Source of the DNA: a virus
Virus record (IMG/VR): IMGVR_UViG_3300030060_005518
Span: 1 to 36,236 of that record
Strand: one strand, 5' to 3'
DNA: 36,236 nt
Position 1 is the first letter of the stretch. Each line of letters starts with the position of its first letter. The notes below the pieces were generated by a model. The model was not told where the DNA came from and made no database searches. It worked only from the letters and a program-made list of their open reading frames with translations. Positions 13,890 through 19,803 of this stretch are shown here, piece after piece. The translations under genes and the position numbers were made by a program.

Positions 13890-14593
13890 AAATTAGTCAA
13901 GGAATGATCAGAGATTTTTACAATGAAGATTATTGTAAAACAAAATTTGAATCTATTTATTTTAAAAATCACAAATTACAGATGTCAGATGCTATGTTAA
14001 ATGGGTTAGTGTTTGAACAAAAAGTAATTGGAATGAGTAGAGGTGGAGAGATATTCTCTTTTCCTAAACTTAAAAATGGAAAAGATTCAAAAAGAGAGAT
14101 TGACATTAATGAACTTTCTGAATTCGCCAAAGAAACAATAAAAAAATTAAATATTAAATTACTAGACATACAACCTGAATGGGAAACTGATGAATTAATT
14201 GGACACCCTGATGCGTTGATTGAATGGAATGGAGAAAAATGTATTTTGGATCTTAAATTTACATCAACAAAAGAAGATGATTCTTGCAGATGGAATCCTC
14301 ATGCTTGGGGAAAAGATATGGAATACAAAGATTTCACTCAAGCAATTCATTATGTTGAGATGTATTACAGAATGACAGGAGAATATTTACCTTTTTTTTA
14401 TTTAGTATTTGGAAAAAGTGGTTGGGTTAAATTTATTAATGTTGATATTTCAGCAGAATCAATGATTGATCACAACAATAAAATTAAAAAGTTTAAAAAA
14501 GACATAAAAAAATTCAAAGCTACCAAATGTGAAAATTACAGATGTGAGTTTTGTAAACATGAAAAACCAAATTTAATAATCATAAACATTTAG
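13886..14593 (+). CDS. RecB/Cas4-like PD-(D/E)XK nuclease with Fe-S cysteines
   Basis: 235 aa. Nuclease blocks are visible in order: Glu45 in GLVFEQKV, Asp109 in GHPDALIEW, D122-L-K124 in ILDLKFT, and Gln152/Tyr156 in TQAIHYVEMYY (the QxxxY motif of RecB nucleases). One cysteine near the N-terminus (Cys17) and three near the C-terminus (Cys215, Cys220, Cys223, CX4CX2C) match the split 4Fe-4S site of AddB/Cas4-type enzymes. The likely role is 5'-3' resection that feeds the upstream annealing protein. The start overlaps that gene as ATGA. Confidence 0.82.
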   Translation: MKISQGMIRDFYNEDYCKTKFESIYFKNHKLQMSDAMLNGLVFEQKVIGMSRGGEIFSFPKLKNGKDSKREIDINELSEFAKETIKKLNIKLLDIQPEWETDELIGHPDALIEWNGEKCILDLKFTSTKEDDSCRWNPHAWGKDMEYKDFTQAIHYVEMYYRMTGEYLPFFYLVFGKSGWVKFINVDISAESMIDHNNKIKKFKKDIKKFKATKCENYRCEFCKHEKPNLIIINI

Positions 14594-14596
14594 ACA

Positions 14597-14878
14597 ATGG
14601 AAGAAAACAATTATTTTGACAAAAGATTGAGAGAGATGATTCATGAAGTATGTAATGGAAAACATGAAGACAGTTTAGAATCTCAATATAAAAATTTTGA
14701 TGAATTTATCAAAAACAATAGAATTAACAAATCAGTATTTGGAGAGATTGTAGGAGTTTCAGGATCAACAATAACAAAATATTTAAAAGAGCCACAAAAT
14801 TTAAAAATATCTCAGGTGGTTAAATTAGCTGAAGCAACTCAAACAGATGTGAGAACTTTAATTGATTTGATAAAATGA
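14597..14878 (+). CDS. XRE-like helix-turn-helix regulator
   Basis: 93 aa. The C-terminal two thirds form a classic lambda-repressor-type HTH: FGEIVGVSGSTITKYLKEPQ (about 48-67), then LKISQVVKLAEATQTDVRTL. The N-terminal 35 residues are charged helix. It probably represses or tunes early transcription. Without an integrase it need not be a lysogeny repressor. It overlaps the next gene by 4 nt. Confidence 0.75.
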   Translation: MEENNYFDKRLREMIHEVCNGKHEDSLESQYKNFDEFIKNNRINKSVFGEIVGVSGSTITKYLKEPQNLKISQVVKLAEATQTDVRTLIDLIK

Positions 14879-15075
14879 GAAAGAAGTTTAAAAAATATGA
14901 TGACTTGACAGCAGAAGACATAAAAGAAATTGAATCTTTGCTGAACATTGGAGTCAGAGTTAAAGACATATTGGAGAAAATAAATATTAATCAAAATACA
15001 TTAGATAAAATTTTTGAAAATGGATTTACTTCAGTATATTTAAAAAAAATTAATAATCAAAAACAAAAAAAATGA
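14875..15075 (+). CDS. Small HTH-like protein, 66 aa
   Basis: 66 aa, basic. Residues about 13-50 (LTAEDIKEIESLLNIGVRVK ... NTLDKIFENG) look like two or three short helices, with INQNTLDKIFENG a possible recognition helix. The ATG overlaps the HTH gene's stop, and its own stop overlaps the ssDNA-binding gene start, so the three are one coupled unit. Function is unknown; a small regulator or replication accessory is likely. Confidence 0.62.
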   Translation: MRKKFKKYDDLTAEDIKEIESLLNIGVRVKDILEKININQNTLDKIFENGFTSVYLKKINNQKQKK

Positions 15076-15428
15076 GCAACGAAAACACAAAAAAATATTT
15101 TGAAGTTTCAGGAAAAGTAGATAAAATCGGAAACAACTTAACAATTAAAAAGAAAGATGGTGGAGAATTATTCAAAAGATCAATTCTAATTGATACAGGA
15201 GCCGAATATAATCCAATAATTTGTTTTGATGCTTTTCAAGAGGAACTCAGAAACAGCATGGACAAACTTGAAGTTGGAGAGGTTGTTACGGTAAAGTTTA
15301 ATTTGTCTTCTAGAGAATATGATGGAAGATATTTTCATAATGTAAATGCTTTTTCTATTGAAGCAGTTTATTCTAAAAAGAAAGATGTTGCTGTTACATC
15401 TGATGATAAAGATGATTTTCCATTCTAA
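15072..15428 (+). CDS. ssDNA-binding protein, DUF3127-like
   Basis: 118 aa with an OB-fold pattern: YFEVSGKVDKIGNNLTIKKK, FKRSILIDTG, PIICFDAFQE, LEVGEVVTVKFNLSSREYDG and YFHNVNAFSIEAV. It ends DDKDDFPF, the acidic tip with terminal Phe typical of SSB proteins that recruit partners. DUF3127 is the Bacteroidetes family with this layout. It should coat ssDNA during replication and recombination, next to the nuclease and annealing genes. The leader AAAAACAAAAAAAATG lies in the upstream gene. Confidence 0.82.
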   Translation: MSNENTKKYFEVSGKVDKIGNNLTIKKKDGGELFKRSILIDTGAEYNPIICFDAFQEELRNSMDKLEVGEVVTVKFNLSSREYDGRYFHNVNAFSIEAVYSKKKDVAVTSDDKDDFPF

Positions 15429-16120
15429 TGGCTAAAAGATTTACAGATAATGACAAATGGAAGAAAAAATTCTTTAGGAATCTTTCTATGGAATACAAAC
15501 TTCTTTGGATATACATTCTTGATGATTGTAATCACGCAGGAATTTGGGATGTTGATCTAGATGTCGCAAGTTTAAGAATTGGAAATAAAATCGGATCAAT
15601 TGATTTTAAAATTGATAAATGTTTAGAAGTATTTGAAGATCAAGTTGTTTCATTTAAAAATGGAGATAAATGGTTTATTCCTGACTTCATTTGTTTCCAA
15701 TATGGTACTCTGAATCCAAACAGCAGAGTTCATCAATCAGTTATACAATTATTAGAAAAACATGATTTGTATCAACCTGCTATTGATTGTGATTATATTG
15801 AAGCCGAAGACAGCGTAAAAACACTTGGTTTAAAGCCATCTAAAGCAATAACAAAAAGATTTGTTATTCCTACATTACAAGAGATAAAAGATTACTGTGC
15901 TGAAAGAAAAAATCTTATTGATCCTGAACAGTTTTTTGATTTTTACACTTCTAAAAATTGGATGATTGGAAAAAACAAAATGAAGTGTTGGAAAAGTGCT
16001 GTTCGGACATGGGAAAGAAATCATTATGAAGATGGTTATGATAAAAGAGTCAAAGTACATGGATCAAAAATATCAACCAATTTACAAACTTGGAAAAACA
16101 TAAAAGAAAAATTAAATTAA
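15428..16120 (+). CDS. Putative replication initiation protein (DnaD/winged-helix type)
   Basis: 230 aa. The N-terminal part (WKKKFFRNLSMEYKLLWIYI ... AGIWDVDLDVAS) resembles the winged-helix start of phage replication proteins. The C-terminus has PTLQEIKDYCAERKNLIDPE and FYTSKNWMIGKNKMKCWKSAVRTWERN, the block found at the end of many Bacteroidetes phage initiators (the 'W.vgk.kMkdWkaAvr.We' motif). It probably opens the origin or loads the host helicase. No helicase, primase or polymerase gene is visible in the genome, so the phage should rely on host replication enzymes. Confidence 0.68.
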   Translation: MAKRFTDNDKWKKKFFRNLSMEYKLLWIYILDDCNHAGIWDVDLDVASLRIGNKIGSIDFKIDKCLEVFEDQVVSFKNGDKWFIPDFICFQYGTLNPNSRVHQSVIQLLEKHDLYQPAIDCDYIEAEDSVKTLGLKPSKAITKRFVIPTLQEIKDYCAERKNLIDPEQFFDFYTSKNWMIGKNKMKCWKSAVRTWERNHYEDGYDKRVKVHGSKISTNLQTWKNIKEKLN

Positions 16121-16123
16121 TTA

Positions 16124-16531
16124 ATGAAGCCAAAGAAAAAATTAACTAGAAAAAAAGTAATTCAAAAGCTAGACAAAGTTTTTTCTCAATATACAAGAGC
16201 AAAATACATGGATGATAATGGCTACATTGAGTGTTATACCTGTAGAATTAAATTTCCTTTTAATAAAATTCAAGCAGGACATTTTATGAGTCGGAAAAGT
16301 TATTCAACAAGATGGGAAGAAATGAATGTAATGCCACAATGTATCGGTTGTAATATGTTCAAACAGGGTAAACAATACGAGTTCGGAAAGCGATTAGACG
16401 CAGATTTTGGAGATGGAACTGCTGATGAAATGCTCATTTTATCTAAAAAAACAAAGAAATTTACCACATTTGAGTTGGAAGAAATGATTGATTCTTATCT
16501 AGAGAAACTAAATAATTTACAATTATTATGA
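16124..16531 (+). CDS. ninG: NinG-like recombination nuclease
   Basis: 135 aa. It matches the lambda NinG pattern: Cys37/Cys40 in ECYTC, QAGHFMSRKSYSTRWEEMNV (50-69) with His53, and PQCIGCNMFKQGKQYEF (Cys73/Cys76). The zinc-binding, HNH-like core places it in the NinG (Rap) group, which acts on recombination or replication intermediates. It lies directly after the replication gene and is followed by promoter copy 3. Confidence 0.85.
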   Translation: MKPKKKLTRKKVIQKLDKVFSQYTRAKYMDDNGYIECYTCRIKFPFNKIQAGHFMSRKSYSTRWEEMNVMPQCIGCNMFKQGKQYEFGKRLDADFGDGTADEMLILSKKTKKFTTFELEEMIDSYLEKLNNLQLL

Positions 16532-16548
16532 AATTTTTTACAATTTTG

Positions 16549-16580
16549 TTTGCTCAATAGTAAAAAAGCATTTATATTTG
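16549..16580 (+). promoter_or_regulatory. Repeated early promoter, copy 3
   Basis: TTTGCTCA at 16549-16556 and TATATTTG at 16573-16580, a full match to the -7 consensus, again 24 nt start to start, then TATCATAATAATTAA. This copy is the best of the three and drives the LPD29-like gene. Confidence 0.8.
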
Positions 16581-16611
16581 TATCATAATAATTAACTAAA
16601 AAACAAAAACA

Positions 16612-17070
16612 ATGAAATCAACACAAGCAAAAGCATCAAAAGCAATCAAAGCAGAATTAAAATCAACTTTTCCAACAATTAAGTTTTCAGTAACAAGCGA
16701 ATCATTCGCAGGTGGTAATTCAGTTCGTATATCATGGACAGATGGACCTCAGGAGAAAGATGTTAAATCAATTACTGACAAATATCAATATGGATCATTT
16801 AATGGAATGGAAGACATTTACGAATACAATAATAAAAATGCTGATCTTCCACAAGCTAAATATGTTCAAACTTCAAGACATATATCAGCTCAAAATGAAG
16901 CTGAAGCAATTGATAAAATAAATGAAGATTTTGGTTTGAATATTCAATACATAATTGAAAAATCAACATCATCAGAGTTTATCAGAATAGTGAATGATGA
17001 TTATCTAGACAATATGGGAGCATGGACATCTCAATTTGTTTACAGACAAATGAAAGAAATGGGATATTAA
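16612..17070 (+). CDS. LPD29-like polyvalent-protein domain
   Basis: 152 aa. The N-terminal 70 residues match the LPD29 pattern: KAIKAELKSTFPTIKFSVTS, FAGGNSVRISWTDGPQEKDV and YQYGSFNGMEDIYEY. LPD domains were described in polyvalent proteins delivered or made early by phages and mobile elements and are proposed to protect incoming DNA; here the domain stands alone with a C-terminal alpha/beta part. It has its own strong promoter (copy 3) and the A-rich leader ACAAAAACAATG, so early, high expression is likely. The biochemical role is unknown. Confidence 0.75.
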   Translation: MKSTQAKASKAIKAELKSTFPTIKFSVTSESFAGGNSVRISWTDGPQEKDVKSITDKYQYGSFNGMEDIYEYNNKNADLPQAKYVQTSRHISAQNEAEAIDKINEDFGLNIQYIIEKSTSSEFIRIVNDDYLDNMGAWTSQFVYRQMKEMGY

Positions 17071-17078
17071 TACAGATT

Positions 17079-17115
17079 AGGCATTCGCAAGATGTAAGTC
17101 CTTTTCTTTTTTTTT
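17079..17115 (+). terminator. Weak terminator-like hairpin after the LPD29 gene
   Basis: AGGCAT (17079-17084) and ATG...CCT (17092-17102) can pair over 6 bp with a TAAGT bulge, followed by TTTTCTTTTTTTTT. The T-rich run is clear but the stem is imperfect. Confidence 0.4.
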
Positions 17116-17134
17116 AACTTTAAAAACAAAAACA

Positions 17135-17368
17135 ATGAACAAAACGCAAGACATTTTAAATTATTTAAAAGAAAATCCAATGGGAATTACTTCAATGGAA
17201 GCAATCCAAATGTTTGGAGCAACAAGATTAGCAGACATTATTTTCAGATTAAGAAAAAAACATATCATTCAGGAAAATTCTGAGCTAGTCAAAACAAGAT
17301 ACAAAAAGAAAAATGGAGAGAATAGAGTTGTAAATGTTTCAAGATATACATACAAACATGAAAGATAA
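17135..17368 (+). CDS. Winged-helix protein, 77 aa
   Basis: 77 aa with leader AAAAACAAAAACAATG. The pattern QDILNYLKENPMGITSMEAI ... FGATRLADIIFRLRKKHIIQ ... RYTYKHER matches the small winged-helix proteins often found in phage replication regions ('I.s.eAi...gatRLaa.I..LRk.G..I'). It may bind DNA and act in replication or gene control. It overlaps the next gene by 11 nt. Confidence 0.78.
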   Translation: MNKTQDILNYLKENPMGITSMEAIQMFGATRLADIIFRLRKKHIIQENSELVKTRYKKKNGENRVVNVSRYTYKHER

Positions 17369-17537
17369 ATTGACTACATACGAAAAAAGCATAATTCATC
17401 TTGCATTATCAGTTTTGTATGACAAAGTTTACAATGATGAATTAAATAATGATGAAAAAGAGCATTTGGATCATGCTCATAAAAGAGTTATCTGTAAAGC
17501 AATTGAAAATATAGAAACAAATAATTTAATAAAATGA
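17358..17537 (+). CDS. Hypothetical protein, 59 aa
   Basis: I choose ATG 17358 (MKDKLTTYEKSI), because the earlier in-frame ATG at 17334 lies further inside the upstream gene. It is helical (EKSIIHLALSVLYDKVYN ... HLDHAHKRVICKAIENIE). No family is recognised. The stop overlaps the next start. Confidence 0.6.
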   Translation: MKDKLTTYEKSIIHLALSVLYDKVYNDELNNDEKEHLDHAHKRVICKAIENIETNNLIK

Positions 17538-17926
17538 AAGTAAAAGACATGAGTGAAAAGGAATTGATGAGCAAATCAGTTGATGTCATCATGAAAAGTT
17601 TTACAGAGTTAAGACAAACTCCAAAAGAAGAAGATGTAATTGTTGTTTCTCAATCATTAGCAAAAGATTTAGCAAAAAGATTCTCAGATTTTGATTGGTA
17701 TGATGTAGAACAAGCATTTGAAAGAGGTACAAGACAAACAGATGATTATGTTATAAATGTAAAAACATATTGGAAGTGGCTCACATTTTGGAAAAAACAA
17801 GTCATTGATGAAGCAACTTATCAAGTGAGGACAATGAATCAACCAAAGAATCGGATTCCTTATTATATAGAAAAAGCAAAACATGAAAAATTATTATTAA
17901 CCACAAAAACAAAAAACAATGGATGA
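17534..17926 (+). CDS. Hypothetical replication-region protein, 130 aa
   Basis: 130 aa. Helices VDVIMKSFTELRQTP and SLAKDLAKRFSDFDWYDVEQAFERG are followed by YVINVKTYWKWLTFWKKQV. This 'W.dv..Af..g......i.vktyy.WL' shape occurs in small phage proteins near replication genes, but I know no function for it. It overlaps neighbours on both sides (4 nt and 8 nt). Confidence 0.65.
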   Translation: MKVKDMSEKELMSKSVDVIMKSFTELRQTPKEEDVIVVSQSLAKDLAKRFSDFDWYDVEQAFERGTRQTDDYVINVKTYWKWLTFWKKQVIDEATYQVRTMNQPKNRIPYYIEKAKHEKLLLTTKTKNNG

Positions 17927-18137
17927 AATAACAAGAAAAAAAATTAATGAATTAAAACATGAATATGAAAAGAGATCAATTCTAAATGCAACAAGAGGAG
18001 ATGATGTTGGAATTGAATATCAAGTCCAAGAGTTATTATCAAAAGTTTATGAGACATTTGCGTTACAACTAGGCGGATTGATTGTAGATATTGAGAGAGA
18101 AAAAAATATTGCTAACAAAAACATTCAAAGGTTATGA
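17919..18137 (+). CDS. Hypothetical protein, 72 aa
   Basis: Leader ACAAAAACAAAAAACAATG inside the upstream gene. 72 aa, helical and charged (RKKINELKHEYEKRSILNA ... VQELLSKVYETFALQLGG). No family is recognised. It overlaps the next gene by 4 nt. Confidence 0.62.
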   Translation: MDEITRKKINELKHEYEKRSILNATRGDDVGIEYQVQELLSKVYETFALQLGGLIVDIEREKNIANKNIQRL

Positions 18138-18385
18138 GCTTAGATAAAAAAACAATTGATGATTTCTTTAATCAAATTGATAAACATTACAAAGCACCTG
18201 AGTTATCATATACAGATGTAATAGCTATAATGATAAAAGATAAATTAAAATCTGAAAAGAATTTAAAAGTAGGATCAGTTCAATGGGATCTACACTCAGA
18301 AAAAGGATATTATTTATCAAGCAATAAAACAATCAATGTAGAATATTCAGGAAAAGAATATGAAATAATTATAAAGGAAAAATAA
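18134..18385 (+). CDS. Hypothetical protein, 83 aa
   Basis: 83 aa: an N-terminal helix (KKTIDDFFNQIDKHYKAPEL) and a C-terminal beta part (GYYLSSNKTINVEYSGKEYE). No known family. It is the last gene before the terminator that closes the early region. Confidence 0.62.
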   Translation: MSLDKKTIDDFFNQIDKHYKAPELSYTDVIAIMIKDKLKSEKNLKVGSVQWDLHSEKGYYLSSNKTINVEYSGKEYEIIIKEK

Positions 18386-18457
18386 AGGCGAGATGTAAAT
18401 CTGATCAGTATTTAATTTCACAAGAGCATGCAGTTTGCGAGAGATTTTTCCTTACTT

Positions 18458-18489
18458 AGAGCTGACTTTTAACCGAGTCAGCTTTTTTT
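18458..18489 (+). terminator. Rho-independent terminator of the early region
   Basis: AGCTGACT (18460-18467) and AGTCAGCT (18476-18483) pair perfectly over 8 bp around a TTTAACCG loop, followed by seven T (to 18489). It is a clean terminator. Confidence 0.92.
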
Positions 18490-18504
18490 ATTAAAATATT
18501 TTCG

Positions 18505-18512
18505 TACATTTG
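18505..18512 (+). promoter_or_regulatory. -7 promoter box of the 7-deazaguanine operon
   Basis: TACATTTG matches TAnnTTTG exactly, 12 nt before the queD ATG and just after the terminator. The -33 region falls in the terminator's T tract and has no clear TTG, so this promoter may be weak or need an activator. Confidence 0.55.
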
Positions 18513-18524
18513 GAAAAAAAATTA

Positions 18525-18926
18525 ATGAAGATTTTAAAAACATATCACTTTTACGCAGGACATAGAAACAAAGAAGCAGGAGAAAAGTGTGGAAGATTAC
18601 ATGGACATACATATGATGTCAAATGCACATACAAATTTGATAATCTAGACAATGGAATTACAATGTTGTTTTCAGATATTGATTTAATTACTGAGCCAAT
18701 CATAAAACAATATGATCATTATTTTCTTTTGTTTGATCAAGATCCTTTATGTGAGTTGTTTGATCTAGCCAATGAGCCATACAAGAAAATGCCATTTGAA
18801 ACTTCAGCAGAAAACATGGCAATTTGGATCTTTAATGAGATCAGACAGAAACTTCCAATTGTTAAAATAGAATTAGCAGAAACAAAATCATCATCAGTTA
18901 TTTATGAAAAACCATTTAAGGATTAG
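18525..18926 (+). CDS. queD: 6-carboxy-tetrahydropterin synthase (QueD)
   Basis: 133 aa from ATG 18525; the TTG at 18510 belongs to the promoter box. It has the full QueD/PTPS active site: His13 in YAGH, catalytic Cys22 in CGRLHGH with zinc ligands His26 and His28, D64-H65 in YDHYFLL, and ETSAENMAIWIF (the PTAEN block). QueD converts dihydroneopterin triphosphate, the FolE product, into 6-carboxy-5,6,7,8-tetrahydropterin. It is the first gene of the operon and overlaps queE by 23 nt. The modified base made downstream is inserted into DNA by DpdA. Confidence 0.92.
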   Translation: MKILKTYHFYAGHRNKEAGEKCGRLHGHTYDVKCTYKFDNLDNGITMLFSDIDLITEPIIKQYDHYFLLFDQDPLCELFDLANEPYKKMPFETSAENMAIWIFNEIRQKLPIVKIELAETKSSSVIYEKPFKD

Positions 18927-19614
18927 CGAACATTTTTATTCGTTACAAGGAGAGGGAAAGACAATGGGAATTCCATCTGTTTTTTTAAGATTGCAAGCAT
19001 GTAATTTGTTATGTGATAATAAATGGAGATGTGATACAATTGAAGTTTGGATCAAAGGAGAAAAACATACAATTGAAGAAACATTAGATTTGTTTGAAAA
19101 GAAATATGAAAGAAAATTATTTAAAGGATCACATTTAGTAATAACAGGTGGAGAGCCATTGATTCAACAAGATATGATCATTGAATTTTTAAAACAATAT
19201 TATGAGAGATTTTTTTATATTCCATACATAGAAATTGAAACAAATGGAACTATAAATCCAAAAGATGAATTAATAAAGTTAGTCAATTTATTTAATGTTT
19301 CTCCAAAATTAAGTAACGCAGGAATGACAGAAAAAAGGAGAATCAAAGCTGAAGCTATTCATAAATTTAATTTAATTGAAAACAGTATATTTAAATTTGT
19401 AATTGGAGACAATGAAGATTGGAAAGAATTAAATGATACATATTTAAAACCATTCAAGATACGAAAAGAAAAAATTCATTTAATGCCATCTGCTGATGAT
19501 TCTGAGATGTTAAAAAAACATTCTCAATATGTAGCTGAATTATGTAAAAAAAATGTTTTCAATTACAGCAGTAGATTACAAATTGAATTATGGAATAAAA
19601 CCACAGGAGTATGA
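18904..19614 (+). CDS. queE: 7-carboxy-7-deazaguanine synthase (QueE)
   Basis: 236 aa. This radical-SAM enzyme turns 6-carboxytetrahydropterin into CDG. Motifs are SLQGEG (13-18), cluster cysteines Cys33, Cys37 and Cys43 followed by DTIEVW, and GGEP (82-85). The third cysteine is five residues after the second (CX3CX5C), in place of the standard CX3CX2C; QueE proteins with longer inserts before CDTIEVW are known. ETNGTINP and SPKLSNAG are also typical. It overlaps queD at its start and a membrane microprotein at its stop (ATGA). Confidence 0.92.
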   Translation: MKNHLRISEHFYSLQGEGKTMGIPSVFLRLQACNLLCDNKWRCDTIEVWIKGEKHTIEETLDLFEKKYERKLFKGSHLVITGGEPLIQQDMIIEFLKQYYERFFYIPYIEIETNGTINPKDELIKLVNLFNVSPKLSNAGMTEKRRIKAEAIHKFNLIENSIFKFVIGDNEDWKELNDTYLKPFKIRKEKIHLMPSADDSEMLKKHSQYVAELCKKNVFNYSSRLQIELWNKTTGV

Positions 19615-19736
19615 TTGAATTTTTAAAACACTTTTTCGGATTTTGTGGAGAGCCACATTTGAATTTTTGGCATATTTTATGCACTCCTGTTGGTGGTTAT
19701 TTATATTACAAAATAAAAAAGAATAAAAATGGATAA
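19611..19736 (+). CDS. Membrane-associated microprotein, 41 aa
   Basis: The ATG overlaps the queE stop (ATGA). It begins MIEFLKHFFGFCGEPHLNF, then has a short hydrophobic run with Pro-Gly-Gly (HILCTPVGGYLYY), and ends in a basic KIKKNKNG. The hydrophobic segment is short for a full membrane span. No family is recognised. The exact overlaps at both ends support a real cistron. Confidence 0.5.
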   Translation: MIEFLKHFFGFCGEPHLNFWHILCTPVGGYLYYKIKKNKNG

Positions 19737-19803
19737 ATATCAAAAAAGATTATTTGTTTTATATATGCTAATAATAATAATAATGTTAGTGATTGGTTTA
19801 TGA
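19729..19803 (+). CDS. 24-residue single-span membrane microprotein
   Basis: The frame starts MDKYQKRLFVLYMLI and continues as an almost pure Ile/Met/Leu/Val helix to GL-stop. It overlaps the previous ORF by 8 nt and the folE start as ATGA. It is plausible as a coupled membrane peptide, but it could also be only a coupling device for folE. Confidence 0.45.
   Translation: MDKYQKRLFVLYMLIIIIMLVIGL

Larger units (their letters stand above)
18386..18524. other. 139-nt intergenic region before the modification operon
   Basis: It contains a small AGAT-GTAA-ATCT hairpin (about 18392-18403), a possible long-range pair AAATCT/AGATTT (about 18398-18403 with 18442-18447), the terminator and the operon promoter. 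A similar short string, agatgtaa(a/g)tc, occurs in the gap at 17091-17100. I see no preQ1 riboswitch motif. Confidence 0.45.

Noticed and set aside
14597-14878. Lysogeny repressor
   Set aside because: It is an XRE-like HTH, but no integrase, excisionase or attachment site is visible, so a lysogenic life is not supported.
18386-18524. Possible preQ1/preQ0 riboswitch before queD
   Set aside because: The small hairpin and long-range pairs here do not show the C-rich loop or the A-rich tail of preQ1-I or the other preQ1 classes, and the perfect terminator plus a separate promoter box explain most of the gap.
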